64,000 bases of DNA, from assembly GCA_944739405.2 (NCBI GenBank), contig OX123192.2, forward strand, positions 52,752,486 through 52,816,485, in the 5' to 3' direction. The notes beneath the pieces are model-generated. The model was not told the origin of the DNA, searched no databases, and worked only from the letters and a program-made list of their open reading frames with translations. Origin of the DNA: Euclidia mi. Its lineage: Eukaryota; Arthropoda; Insecta; Lepidoptera; Erebidae. Positions 20,376 through 31,302 of the stretch are shown piece by piece (position 1 is the first letter of the stretch; each line of letters begins with the position of its first letter). The translations under genes were made by a program, and so were the position numbers.

Positions 20376-23333
20376 ATGAATATTAATGATGACATATTTA
20401 TATCTGCTAACAATTCTTTGGTTTCGTCTGCTGATGATAGTTTCTCCTCGATTGCTGACGTATCACTTGGTGATTTTGTACGTGAGACATTCAATAGAAA
20501 TTCAAATTGTTCAAATAGATTACTGAATGTGTGTCTCATAAATGCTCAAAGTGTGGCAAGTCACTACAGTGACCTCCTTGAGGCATTTTCTGATGCAAAT
20601 GTTCATGCCGTCCTAATTTCGGAGAGCTGGCTCAAACCTCAACTTCTTTCAACCACTTATCCTTTACCGGGATATGTTCTCATTCGCAACGACCGTGTAG
20701 AGAAAAGAGACGGCGGTGTCGCAATTTACTTGCGAAGCGACTTTTCTTATAAAATTCTTGCCTCTTCCCCTTGTAAATCTTCTGCTGAATTTCTTTTCCT
20801 AGAGGTTTGGGTTAGGAGGACTAAAATTGTCCTTGGAGTAGTATATTGTCCCCCAGCAATTAATTATTTCACCGACTTAGAACTGGTATTAGAATCTTTA
20901 GGGTCTGAGTACGAACATCACGTCATTATGGGAGATTTCAATACCAACCTCCTCTCTACCCAGTCTCCTCGTGCACAAAAACTCCTACACATCCTCGAGT
21001 CAGCCAGTCTTAGTGTATTACCACTGCAAGCCACTCACCACAACAATAATGGCGACGACACCTGGCTTGACTTGATGTTAACCTCTAGTCCGTCCTTAGT
21101 ATCTTCCCATGGTCAGTATCCTGCTCCCGGCTTTTCCCACCATGACCTCATTTTCCTTGCCTACGCCCTCAATCCTCCCAAACCACAACCTAAAGTATTG
21201 TACAAGCGTTGCTTTGCCAGGATGAATGTAGAGATGCTCTCTTCTGATGCCTCCTTGATCGACTGGGAACCTCTGATGGTGGCAGTCACTATCGATCAGA
21301 AGCTTGACCTCTTTAATACAGCTGTTATGCAGCTTTACGACGATCATGCCCCTATTAAGAAGGTTAGGTTGAAACGTCCACCAGCACCATGGATGTCTAG
21401 GTTAGTTCTAATGGCGATGAGGAGACGTGACCGTGCATTCAGGGCATTCAAACGGAATCGCTCGGATGATAGCTGGGCATATTATAAGGCTGCAAGAAAT
21501 CGCTGCAACCAGATGATACGCAATGCCAAACGCCGACACATCATAAGCAATATCGACTGTGAATCTCCAGGTGATATCTGGCGATTTCTAGGGACGTTGG
21601 GGATAGGCAGATCGAGGCAGTGCAGTCTACCGGAGACTATTGGGTTAGACGATATCAATACTCATTTCATTACCTCGAATACTCTGGATCGTCTAACCAT
21701 GCGTCAAACGATTGACTTCATTGCGGGACTGCCTACACTTAATTTAGATCCTTTTAATTTTTCTCCCGTCACCTTAGATGAAGTTAAAAAGTCCATCATC
21801 TCCATTAAGTCAAGGGCAGTCGGGTACGATAATATCAGTCGCCGCATGATTACCATTGTCCCTGACCAACTCTTTCCTGTTATCACTCACATAATCAACT
21901 TTTCCCTCTCCTCGGGTCAATATCCTGCCGTCTGGCGAAAAGCCTACGTTCGGCCTCTCCCTAAAATTTCAAATCCTACTATGCCGAACCACTTTAGACC
22001 CATTTCCATTCTCCCATTCCTATCCAAAGTCCTCGAGGCTTGTGTACACAAGCAGTTATCCCGATTTATCCTACCCAATAATATCCTTAGTCCATTCCAA
22101 TCCGGATTCCGGCCTGGTCATAGTACTGTTTCCGCTCTGCTGAAGGTGACTGGCTATATTAGGGCGGGCGTGGAGAAAGCCGAGGTAACTGTGTTAGTCT
22201 TGGTGGACTTCTCAAACGCCTTTAATACCGTCAGCCACGATGTACTTTTGGCCATCCTTTCCCACCTTAATATTTCATCTGAGGCTCGGGATTGGTTCTC
22301 TTCATATCTTCGTGGTCGCCAGCAATCGGTTCGCATTGATGACTCATCGTCGAATTGGTGTGATCTGGACGCTGGGGTTCCACAAGGCGGAATTCTCTCT
22401 CCACTTCTATTCTCACTATTCATTAACCTCATCACTCATGAACTTCAGTGTGCGTATCATCTATATGCTGACGACTTGCAGCTTTACGCTCAGGCAAGGG
22501 TAGACAAGCTGCCCGATTTAATTGCTGATGTTAATCGAGACTTACAGTCTATAGGAGTGTGGTCGGACAGATTTGGCCTTTGCGTTAATCCTACAAAATG
22601 CCAGGCTATCGTGGTGGGAAGTTCGCGTATGATTAATAGAATAGATTTCTCAAGCCTGCCGCCTGTAATTTTTAACGGGTGTGCTATACCATTCTCGACA
22701 TCTGTGAAAAATTTTGGTCTACACATAGATAGCAACCTTGACTGGCGGACTCAGATTTCAGTCGTCAGCCAAAAAGTATTTGGGACTCTGCGCTCACTGT
22801 ACCGTCTCAAAAATTTTCTTCCATCTAAAACTAAGGCAATGCTTGTGCAAACTTTAATCTTCCCTATAATTGACTATGGTGACGTATGTTACCTCGACCT
22901 GAATGCAGATCTGCTCAAGAAACTTGACCGACTTCTCAATTATTGCATTCGGTTCGTTTTTAATCTGCGTAAGTTCGATCACGTTTCTAAATTTCGCAAA
23001 GAATTAAAATGGTTGCCGATTCGTCAGCGACGAAATTTGCGTACTTTGACGACTTTATACTCTTTTCTTCACTCTCCTAACGGTCCGTCATATCTAGTAC
23101 CTTATTTTCAATATCTTTGCTCCAACCATGATAAGAACTTGCGATGTACTAATAACCTTCTTCTTCTCTGTCCATCTCACACTTCTACTTTAGTACATTC
23201 TTCTTGCAATATCCAATCTATCCTTCTTTGGAATGCTCTCCCTCCCGAAGTTAGGACGTCCAGTAGCCGTGCCACGTTCAAATTTAGAGTTCGCCAGCTT
23301 TTGTATAGCAAATTGTCGGAAGCTTCTCAATAG
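20376..23333 (+). CDS. LINE ORF2: AP endonuclease plus reverse transcriptase (K family, copy A)
   Basis: An intact 985-residue ORF. A Ser/Asp-rich leader is followed by the AP-type endonuclease at about residues 50-270 (CLINAQSV, ISESWLKP, GGVAIYL, IMGDFNTN, FSHHDLIFLA). The linker (RNRCNQMIRNAKRRH) leads into reverse transcriptase at about 480-760 (SGFRPGHSTVSALL, LVDFSNAFNTVSHDVL, GVPQGGILSPLLF, LYADDLQLYA with both catalytic Asp near residue 696). A LINE C-terminal domain follows (LKWLPIRQRRNLR, LLWNALPPEVRTSSSRATFK). It would perform target-primed reverse transcription in the nucleus. All visible catalytic residues are kept, so this ORF could be active, although the element's inter-ORF region is disrupted. 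Confidence 0.92.
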   Translation: MNINDDIFISANNSLVSSADDSFSSIADVSLGDFVRETFNRNSNCSNRLLNVCLINAQSVASHYSDLLEAFSDANVHAVLISESWLKPQLLSTTYPLPGYVLIRNDRVEKRDGGVAIYLRSDFSYKILASSPCKSSAEFLFLEVWVRRTKIVLGVVYCPPAINYFTDLELVLESLGSEYEHHVIMGDFNTNLLSTQSPRAQKLLHILESASLSVLPLQATHHNNNGDDTWLDLMLTSSPSLVSSHGQYPAPGFSHHDLIFLAYALNPPKPQPKVLYKRCFARMNVEMLSSDASLIDWEPLMVAVTIDQKLDLFNTAVMQLYDDHAPIKKVRLKRPPAPWMSRLVLMAMRRRDRAFRAFKRNRSDDSWAYYKAARNRCNQMIRNAKRRHIISNIDCESPGDIWRFLGTLGIGRSRQCSLPETIGLDDINTHFITSNTLDRLTMRQTIDFIAGLPTLNLDPFNFSPVTLDEVKKSIISIKSRAVGYDNISRRMITIVPDQLFPVITHIINFSLSSGQYPAVWRKAYVRPLPKISNPTMPNHFRPISILPFLSKVLEACVHKQLSRFILPNNILSPFQSGFRPGHSTVSALLKVTGYIRAGVEKAEVTVLVLVDFSNAFNTVSHDVLLAILSHLNISSEARDWFSSYLRGRQQSVRIDDSSSNWCDLDAGVPQGGILSPLLFSLFINLITHELQCAYHLYADDLQLYAQARVDKLPDLIADVNRDLQSIGVWSDRFGLCVNPTKCQAIVVGSSRMINRIDFSSLPPVIFNGCAIPFSTSVKNFGLHIDSNLDWRTQISVVSQKVFGTLRSLYRLKNFLPSKTKAMLVQTLIFPIIDYGDVCYLDLNADLLKKLDRLLNYCIRFVFNLRKFDHVSKFRKELKWLPIRQRRNLRTLTTLYSFLHSPNGPSYLVPYFQYLCSNHDKNLRCTNNLLLLCPSHTSTLVHSSCNIQSILLWNALPPEVRTSSSRATFKFRVRQLLYSKLSEASQ

Positions 23334-23692
23334 CACTTTATAACTTACTTGTTAGCAGTCTATCTTTTTAAAAAAATATTTTCATGTGTATATATATGTA
23401 TTATATATGTATATATGTGTATGTATATATTATATATATGTATATATACCTATATTTATATATGTATTTATTTTATATGTATGTATGAATATTTTATGTA
23501 TTAAAATTTAAATTATAAGTATGTATTATGTTGCGTATTCTCTTTAATTTTACTCTGTTGTAGTAGACGCCTGCCATGATCTCTCTGCATCACCTAAAGG
23601 TTGACTGGGAGAAAATGCCTATAGGCATTAAGTCCGCCTTGTGCAATGTATTTTGCAGGAAGTTTTTAAATAAATAAATAAATAAATATGCC
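23334..23692 (+). other. 3' untranslated region and tail of LINE copy A
   Basis: A TATATG-type microsatellite (about 23385-23480) is followed by CACCTAAAGGTTGAC, GCCTATAGGCATTAAGTCC and AAATAAATAAATAAATA. Copy B ends with the same words at 47630-47698. Confidence 0.8.
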
Positions 23693-24150
23693 AATGTTAT
23701 ATGGGACCCATATGTTAAGAAAGACATTACACTACTAGAGAAAGTACAAAGAAGAGTGACTAAGATGGTAGGAATTAAAAAAACAAAACCTATGAGCAAA
23801 GACTTAAGGACTTGAGACTCATTACTCTAGAAAAACGGAGACAAAGAGGAAGGCTAATTGAGACTTACAAAATACGTGCTGGCCACTATGATGTTCCTGG
23901 AATTAAAAACCTGTAAAGCCTAAACGAAAATAAACTTCTGCGAGGACACTCAATGAAATTATTACGAACATCCTCTAAAGGAAACCCATTGACTCCTTGA
24001 CTATTGACACTTTTTGCCCAACCGCATAGTCACGGCGTGGAATAAACTACCAGACAGCGTTATAAAGGCAAAGTCACTGAACTCTTTTAAAAACAAACTC
24101 GACCAAATCTTCAAATCCGAAGACACACACGCATCAGCTTAAAGCGCTAT
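23693..24150 (+). pseudogene. 3' fragment of another LINE reverse transcriptase
   Basis: The stretch encodes, in broken frames, a LINE C-terminal domain: ANVIWDPYVKKDITLLEKVQ, RRVTKMVG, LEKRRQRGRLIETYKIRAG and LLRGHSMKLLRTSS. The last reads in shifted form near 24040-24120 as AWNKLPDSV-like sequence. This differs from the K family and from the 5.9-7.3 kb fragment. It is heavily 5'-truncated and directly abuts the tail of LINE copy A. Confidence 0.7.
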
Positions 24151-26236
24151 AAATATATAAAAAATAATAATACAATTAAGTAATAGTACAATTAAGTAAT
24201 AGTAGAGATGTATTCATTTGAGAAATCACATATTTGGTCAGAAAGGAGAAAGACCAAATACGGCCTGTAGCGGCCAGAAAGTTGTGAATCGTTGAAATTA
24301 AACATATAATTTTTAAAAAATTTACATCGTTTTCGTTTCTTGATAGAGTATCGGTGAAAGAATTTAGTTTTTAAAGATTAATTATTTTGAATAAGCTATG
24401 GTAATAGCGGATGAATGTCTTATGTTGCCAGCATTAAAAATAAAATGAAGTATGGTAGGCAGAAATTGTTTTAAGGAAATAATATTTTTATTACTATATT
24501 AGAAAACAATATATTTTATTTACTTTATAAGTATATTTGTAAAATGTTTTTTAATCGATAGTAGAAATATTTTTTCAAACCATTTGCAACACTTTTTTTA
24601 TCTGTTATGTCATTCGTGTTGCTACTGCTGTGTATCGTAAATATTTTGCTATGATTTATTGGTGTTTTCATACGGTTTTAATGTAATGTAATTGAATATA
24701 AATTCAATAATAATGATCAGTACCTTCTACCCATGCTAAGAATATGCAGCGGTGTTTGTGATTGTGGTTAGCTTTTCTGGACGAGTATACATAGTACGAA
24801 GTTCCCTAGTACACAAGTGATTATTCATTATTATTGGCCACTCTTTATGTAGTTTTTGTTCTTTAAGATGCAAAGACGTTCTTTTATTTACATCTAGGTA
24901 TTATATTTATGTTAAAATTCAATTTTGAGGTATATTTAGTTGCGGAATAATTTCCATTTCAAATATCTCGTATCTTATTTCCACCAAAAGTTATTTAAAA
25001 AGAAATTATACAGGTTAATAGAGTAGTCATTTATCTTCAAAACACACATGGTGTTGTGTTTGGCCGTGCCAGGCCCATAATGTATGGCCAAATGGTACAT
25101 CTCCTTTAGCCTCACGAATAAGGAAACCAAATAGTTATACAACGGATTTCACTGATATTTTTAAGTAAGTCTCAATCAAATACATGTTATGCTTACCGAA
25201 AGTTTTAATGGGCAGTCAATTCTTTGTAAAGATTGAAGAAGCATTTCGTACTTATACATAAAATTTTCCACGTCGAGCCTACTTCTATGAATATTCAAAT
25301 TGATTTAAGCCTCAAAGCATTTTGTAACTAATTTAACTCTACAATAAAGCAAAGTAAATACTTAAACAAGAATTAGTCTAGAATTCTCTTAGTGGTTTAA
25401 GCGAGTGGTATATGTGAAAAATTGTTAATTGAAAAGTTTGGTCAATAAATAAAAAAAAAATTGTCAACGGCACACCAGAAGGCCAATTCTGGTAATTATA
25501 TTTGTTCAAATTCCAATATCGATCTAGTCTCGGCGTCATAAATGGTATTCTCGTAACTTAACTGACACTTGAATGAGATCGGGACTACATCGAAAGTTGA
25601 ACCAAGTGTGAACTAGTGTGAACGGTATTCTGCTAATTATTAGTAGAGCAGGTACGGTATTTCTAGTTTTTTCACAATGATACCATCGTACATAATATAA
25701 CCACATGAGTAAATAAACCGAACAGAGAAACAGCTTCTTAAGAGCTTGTAAATTTGTTACCTATTTTGGTAGGGTTGTCACAATAGGTTAAGACAAATCG
25801 CTTGTTCGGTATACGACATATTCTGGAATGGACAGATTCGTGATTCGGCAGATTCCCAACTCGACAGATTCGTGAATTGGGCAGATTCTTGGACTCGACC
25901 GATTCGCTATACGGCAGAAGTACAGTTGTAAATAAAATAGCGAGTGGAACCAAAAAAGCATGCACCTGATACTTTTAAAAGCACGGAATAAAAATAAACA
26001 TTTGTTACCAAGGACACGACGTAATGACGTGATTTATTTGACATTCCCAACGATACCACTAATAGTGTTGAATATTTTTCTGGTAATATTTATGATCTAT
26101 TTTGCTAATAAACATAGAAATCGCCATTAGCTATTATGTGCCACTAGTTTTACCACGGGGATAGGTATCTAAAATAAGTTTAAAAAGAAATTGTGTAAGA
26201 CAAATTCATGTCTACAAAACAAATGACTATAAAATG
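24151..26236. other. Long AT-rich non-coding stretch
   Basis: No gene is supported. 25830-25920 carries four or five degenerate copies of a roughly 20-25-base unit (GACAGATTCGTGAATTGG, GGCAGATTC type); the 75-codon minus open frame over it is a by-product. 25480-25660 resembles a dispersed repeat but is not identified. Confidence 0.5.
25828..25920. repeat. Short degenerate tandem repeat (CAGATTCGTG-type)
   Basis: The core words AGATTCGTGATTCGG, AGATTCCCAACTCG, AGATTCGTGAATTGG, AGATTCTTGGACTCG and CGATTCGCTATACGG recur about every 20 bases. Confidence 0.6.
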
Positions 26237-26431
26237 ATCAACCATCGATAGGGCTTACAAAAAACAGGTGCATGCGATTTTCGACCTTATTGACAATTCA
26301 TGATAAACTTATTTTTGGTATTTTCTTGCTTTCTGACATTGATACGTTATTAAAATTATAAATTCTGAGTTACGTCAATAAGGTAAAAAATCGCATGCAC
26401 CTGATTTTTGTAATCCCTATCGATGGCTGAT
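26237..26431. mobile_element. Fold-back MITE with about 55-bp inverted repeats
   Basis: The left arm 26237-26294 (CCATCGATAGGGCTTACAAA, CAGGTGCATGCGATTTT, CCTTATTGAC) is mirrored by 26374-26431 with only a few differences, around an about 80-bp AT-rich centre. It is 195 bp, with no coding capacity. The ends share CCATCGAT with other short elements in the window. The target duplication is unclear. Confidence 0.85.
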
Positions 26432-27076
26432 ATCTTTCTGATAGTCACTGGTTTTCTAAACGTTAATTGCTTTTATACAATTTCACAACTAATGAGTTCA
26501 CGAGGATCCTCTGGGGGATCTGGCTAGGAGATCCTGGTGGACAACATGCAAACATGTTAAGTATTTCGTTGCCAGCATTGACAATATTTATTTCAAGATC
26601 GAAATATTCGCGAAACTTTTGCTCGAGAAATTCAACAAATGAGATAAAATTATCAGGAGGAAAAAACGAATTAAAAAACCCAATTGTACGTTACCATCGT
26701 TAAAATCTTTATAATGTCTGAATTATTTCTATTATTGAATATTAAATTTTTTAATTATTGAATACCTATTGAAAATAATTCATACGATCCAAGGAACCAA
26801 TATATTTACTTACCGAAATTTTTTTACTTAGTTGTATATTAATTTTAATTTGGCATGTAAACGGAATGTGCATCCAATAACCATTCCTATTAATATATTT
26901 TCCCATACAATGGCAAAATTCATGTTTTTGTTTTTGAGTTTTTGACTTTACCTCTAAGATCAACAAGAGATTATAAATTGATTATATCGAAATTATACTA
27001 CAAGGAGATTAAGTGGAGCAGAATACCAATTGTGAGTCAATTCAAAATTAAATCGCAGTTCAGTCAAAATTCAGTG
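26432..27076. other. Non-coding stretch upstream of receptor fragment 1
   Basis: AT-rich. The small open frames (26467-26703, 26766-26966) have no recognisable protein features. Confidence 0.4.
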
Positions 27077-27569
27077 TCAGTGTCTGTTAAATACGAGAAT
27101 TGGCCTTCTGATTATATTCGAGGCATATATTTCAAATAATTGCACATTGTTATTCAGTTCGCTGGTAGGTGCGAAGTTTATTACGTATATAAACAATATT
27201 CTTAGTAAATTTAACGTTATTGGCATGGAATAAATAAAAATATTTAGTTTTTTTATATATTTGATCTGCCCCGGACAAATTATCAATGCCATCCAAGTAT
27301 TCAAAATATTTGTAGATATAGGTATTCATCTTCAGTTTTGATACCAATATAGATTTGATGAAACCAATATAGAAAACATTCAACACCAAGTAAACATCTG
27401 GTGGATTGTTTTGAAATAAACGAATACTTAAGTATCATGTATATTACGATGAGAGAAATGGCTAAATTAGCCAATTTAGAAAGGAGGCTGATTTTAGGCG
27501 ATCCATTCCGGTATTTGGCTAACTCCAAACATGAAACGAATAATCATTAATGGCTTGATGTTACACATT
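27077..27569 (-). pseudogene. Gustatory-receptor-like fragment 1 (broken)
   Basis: Starting at the minus-strand ATG at 27569 it reads MCNIKPLMIIRFMFGVSQI, then after a shift SLLSKLANLAISLIVIYMI. It continues with GIKTEDEYLY, a second shift and YFEYLDGIDNLSG..QIYKK, and ends with a hydrophobic segment and an LFEIYASNII stretch. It matches fragments 2 (28600) and 3 (30813) along its length. At least three frameshifts or stops make it a pseudogene. Alternating hydrophobic segments and an FY..LDGID-type loop suggest an insect gustatory receptor (7tm_7) N-terminal half. Orientation is opposite to the other two. Confidence 0.55.
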
Positions 27570-27926
27570 AATCGTTGTGCCACGATGTAACAAATACCGA
27601 TTTTTACAATGGATCATAAGAATTGTTTAATTGTATTGTATGACTATTTTTTCTCATGGCATATTCAATCATTTAACCAAAGTGTTATATTTGAGTGTTA
27701 CCAAAGGCATTCAGGCCAAATAAATCAATATTATTAATATCGTTAGTAATAACAATGTTAATGTAATTTTATTGTACCTATAAATATTACATTAATATAA
27801 ATATTATAATTTAACGTGTACAAATATTGTTTACGAATAAATAAAAATAGGTATCATTGCAGAGCCTAAACTGCTAAAATTGGAAGTTGGACAGTGCTTT
27901 ACTTTAATAAAGTTTTTATTGCTAAT
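27570..27926. other. AT-rich spacer
   Basis: Nothing recognised apart from AT-rich sequence. Confidence 0.4.
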
Positions 27927-28191
27927 AATTCCGGTCATAGGGTCTGGTCATGGTGCATAGGGTTCCCACCAAGAACTTAGGGTCCCAAGCCAACCTCACC
28001 TGCAAGTGGTGCACCTGCCGATCAACCGACGAGGCTCTGGCAAACAAAATGTCCCAATATGCGGCAATAGGCTCGCCACCTATTACGTGGGATCAAAACA
28101 CTGGCGAAAAGTGGGCGTTTAATATGCCTCTGCCTACCCCTTCGGGGAAACAGGCATGAGTCTATGTATGTATGTATGTAATTCTGGTCAT
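27927..28191 (+). mobile_element. SINE with target-site duplication
   Basis: The body 27939-28179 contains GCGGCAATAGGCTCGCC, TATTACGTGGGATC, CTCTGCCTACCCCTTCGGGG and a (TATG)n tail. It is flanked by AATTCCGGTCAT (27927-27938) and AATTCTGGTCAT (28180-28191), a 12-bp target duplication with one change. The 3' half is the same as in the SINE at 48424 and 50966. The 5' head here is different or decayed, with no clear A/B boxes. Confidence 0.8.
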
Positions 28192-28598
28192 ACGTTTTTC
28201 ACAATTTTAATATGCACCCGAGACGTAGATAAAATTGCAAGTGCTGTAAAACCAGCAACAAGATATGCTAAAGAGGCGGTTCTATTCTCATATCTATATG
28301 CCAGAAAGTTACATCAAATATATTTACCGCCCAGCGATAATTTTATAAATACTGGGTGACAAATATACAACACATATGAACAGCCACGTAAATTCATTTA
28401 TTATCAATGTAATTTGATGGCCACAAACAATAACTAACAACGACAATAAAGATAATTAATTTTCAACTTGGTTTAATTCAAATAAAATACTCTAGTGAGT
28501 TTATTTCTTCTCCATAAGAAACTATCGATAAACAATAGAGTTAACCAACTCCTAAAACCATAACAAAACAATTTTTTCAACATTATATCAGAAAAAAC
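28192..28598. other. Spacer between SINE and receptor fragment 2
   Basis: An open frame of 67 codons spans the SINE tail and beyond (to 28359). Its part after 28192 shows no motif I recognise. Confidence 0.35.
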
Positions 28599-29258
28599 AT
28601 TGTGTAACATAAAGCCATTAATGTTACTTCGTTTCATGTGTGGTGTTAGCCAAATCGCGTGTAGATCCCTCAAGATCCGCATCTTTTCTAAACTGGCTAC
28701 ATCGATCATTTCAATCGTCGTGATATACGTGTTTTTCTTATATGCATTTTTATAGAAACCAGTATTAAATATTCTCTCTTTATTGAATATTCAATATATT
28801 CTTGTATGTCGATCAAAACTGAAGATGAATACATTTATAAATTTTATGAATACTTACATGGCATTGACAATTTGCCTGGCGCTAATCAAATATTTAAGAA
28901 AATGAATATTTTACTGTATTCTTTGATTATAATTTTTATCATGGTGAGAATAATGATTGCGACCATGATATATTACGAATTTAAATATCAGTTTAGTTAC
29001 TTCGAGCAAATAGCAGACTTATATGCAACACATATCATCTGGTGTGCTGTCGATATTTCAAGAATTATTCTTGTTTTTGTATTTATTTTGCTCTATTGTC
29101 GATTTAAATTAGTAACAAAATGTCTGGAAGCGGAAAACAATTTGCATATAAATCGAAGTACCCTTAACATGGCCAACTATATACATAAATACGAAATGCT
29201 TCATGGAACTCTAGAAAGGATTGACTACCCATTAAAAGTTTTGATACGTATGATGTGA
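28599..29258 (+). pseudogene. Gustatory-receptor-like fragment 2
   Basis: The first part (28599-28780) encodes PLMLLRFMCGVSQIACRS and IFSKLATSIISIVVIYVFF before a stop. After a frame change the 150-residue open frame at 28806-29258 continues with KTEDEYIYKFYEYLHGIDNL. It adds two or three hydrophobic segments and RFKLVTKCLEAENN...YEMLHGTLERI. The last region resembles the intracellular loop before TM5 of insect gustatory receptors. It lacks the conserved C-terminal TYxxxxxQF region, so it is partial as well as broken. An ancestral gene with later exons elsewhere is possible. Confidence 0.55.
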
Positions 29259-30103
29259 ATTTGATCAACCCTAAGACTACTATCAAACATATAATTATTA
29301 ATGTGTACAGTTTTAAAACGATTGAGTCTCCTTATTAGTGAGGCTCGATTTTCTACCCAAATAATAATACCCAAATAAAACAATACATCTTTATTGTAGT
29401 AAAATTGGCAAATGATCATATAGTTTACAAGTACCTTGTTAAGTAGGCATCCTACAATGCGCTTTTCGTGATGCCTATTCAAAAGGTTCAAAGTCGTTTA
29501 AATGGAATGTTTCAAAGCTTGTAAGAAGAACACACACAACAAATTACTTTTTTCTTCCACAGACAGTGACATACCTTATATTTTTAGCACACTTCTTCAC
29601 ACGAGACGTAGTCGTAGTCACTTTTCTTTAATAATTATGATCTTTCCTTATTAATGTAATATGAAATTGTGTGAATGTGGTAGAATATTATTATTAAATA
29701 AATTTAAGAAGATTATAGATTCTACAAACAATTGCACTTGATATTTTACAGGACATATCTGCAATGACAGTTATATTTTATTCCATAAATTGTTTTCAAC
29801 AAGTGATGTCTTTGATAATAGCATCAAATGGCAGAGTGAGCCTCAGCAGCTTCTCCCCAACCGCAGGTCTAGACGTTAAAGAGCGCCTGACGAACTATAG
29901 CCAACGTAGGGTAAACCTGCGGACGGGAAGCCAAAAGGCCGCTCGCCGTCCGATCAGATTTAGACCTTCAAGGTGGCGCAGGGTCTCTACGTTTGCCTTC
30001 TAGGGGATGGGAAATTTTGATGTAGCACGTGTGCCGGCAAACACATAGAAGAACCAATAACAATACGCAAATTATTAAGATATAAATAGATTTCTCTTCA
30101 CAT
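29259..30103. other. Non-coding stretch with a GC-richer patch
   Basis: 29848-30005 is GC-richer than its surroundings and has an open frame, but no motif is recognised; it may be part of a repeat. The rest is AT-rich without a gene. Confidence 0.4.
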
Positions 30104-30579
30104 TATAAGTCATCATCATCATCATATCAGCCAAACGACGTCCACTGCTGGACATAGGCCTCCCCCAAGGTTCTCCACACAGACCGGTCTTGAGCCGCCC
30201 GCATCCAACCGCCTCCCGCGATCTTGACGAGATCGTCGGTCCACCTTGCGGGGGGCCTACCTCTGCTGCGTCGTCCGGTACGTGGCGGCCACTCCAGAAC
30301 CTTTCTGCCCCAATGGCCATCGGTTCTTCGAGCTATGTGCCCTGCCCACTGCCACTTCAGCTTGGCGATCCGGAGAGCTACGTCGGCGACTTTGGTTCTA
30401 CTGCGGATCTCCTCATTTCTGATTCGATCTCGCAGGGAAACTCCAAGCATAGCTCTCTTCATCGCCCTCTGAGTAACCTTGAGCCTTCTGATAAGGCCCA
30501 TAGTGAGCGACCACGTCTCTGATCCGTAAGTCATCACTGGCAACACACACTGGTCAAAGACTTTCGTCCTGATATAAGT
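30104..30579 (-). mobile_element. 5'-truncated RTE LINE copy with 7-bp target duplication
   Basis: 30111-30572 is the last about 460 bp of the same RTE element that is full length at 42323-45553. It encodes its C-terminal VMTYGSETWSLTMGLIRRLK to GEAYVQQWTSFG region, then a TGATGATGATGA tail on the minus strand. TATAAGT flanks it at 30104-30110 and 30573-30579. The coding differences from the full-length copy are few. Confidence 0.88.
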
Positions 30580-30812
30580 ATAAGTTTGAAATTACTGATA
30601 TACATTAAATGTTTATCTTTGTAATTTTTATAGTCATAGGTATTAACTAACATGAGTAATAAACTTGATTAATTTTACAATTTAGCTTCGGTGCATGTTA
30701 TACTCAAATATATTAATCTAGTTGTATTCTTGTATACGCCACGCGGCGATCGTCATACAAACAACATTTCAGCGAGTCCTAAAATATTTGCGATATGACG
30801 TCACAAGGAATA

Positions 30813-31302
30813 ATGTGCAATATTAAACCATTGATGATGATTCGCTTCATGTTTGGCGTTAGCCAAATTCTAAATAGATCGCCCAAGCTCCGCCTCTTCT
30901 CTAAACTGGCCACTTTGCTTATTTCAACCATTGTATTGTACATGAGGCTTACATATTCTCATTCATTCAATAGCAGCACCGTATATTTACTGTGTGTTGA
31001 ATATTTAATACATTTTATTATGTCGGTCAAAACTGAAGATGAATATGTTTACAAATTTTATGTATACTTAGATGGTATTGACAATTTGCGTAGTGCTAAT
31101 CAAGTATTTAATAAATTGAATATTTTTCTGCATTCCATAGCTATAGCATCTATCGTACTAAGAATAATTATTGTTGTTGCCGTGATGAAGTACGAAACTA
31201 CACATGCATATAATTTTACTATGCAATTAGTTGAACTATGTGGAGTGCATATCATGTGGGCTGCCAACGATACTACTAAAACTGTTCTCGTTTTAGTATT
31301 TG
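30813..31302 (+). pseudogene. Gustatory-receptor-like fragment 3, truncated by a MITE
   Basis: The open frame begins at 30795, but the ATG at 30813 is preferred because MCNIKPLM is shared with fragment 1. The reading is uninterrupted: RFMFGVSQILNRSPKLRLFS, two membrane-type segments, MSVKTEDEYVYKFYVYLDGI, further hydrophobic segments to HIMWAANDTTKTVLVLVF. At 31302 a 31-bp terminal repeat of a MITE begins and the frame ends inside the MITE at 31373. About 163 residues of receptor remain, against the about 370-450 usual for insect gustatory receptors. Beyond the MITE I see no clear continuation. Confidence 0.58.

Larger units (their letters stand above)
16725..23692 (+). mobile_element. K-family LINE copy A (Jockey/CR1 type), with a nested insertion
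   Basis: ORF1, 5' leader words (CCACCTGCCAG), an inter-ORF word (GCTGGCGGGTGGTGCAGTAATG), ORF2 and a 3' tail ending in AAATAAATAAATAAATA all have counterparts in copy B (39990-47698). Between ORF1 and ORF2 there are 2.8 kb here but only 375 bp in copy B; the excess is an insertion at about 18092-20315. Both ORFs are open. The clade is judged from a two-ORF LINE with AP endonuclease and no zinc-knuckle ORF1. Confidence 0.85.
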
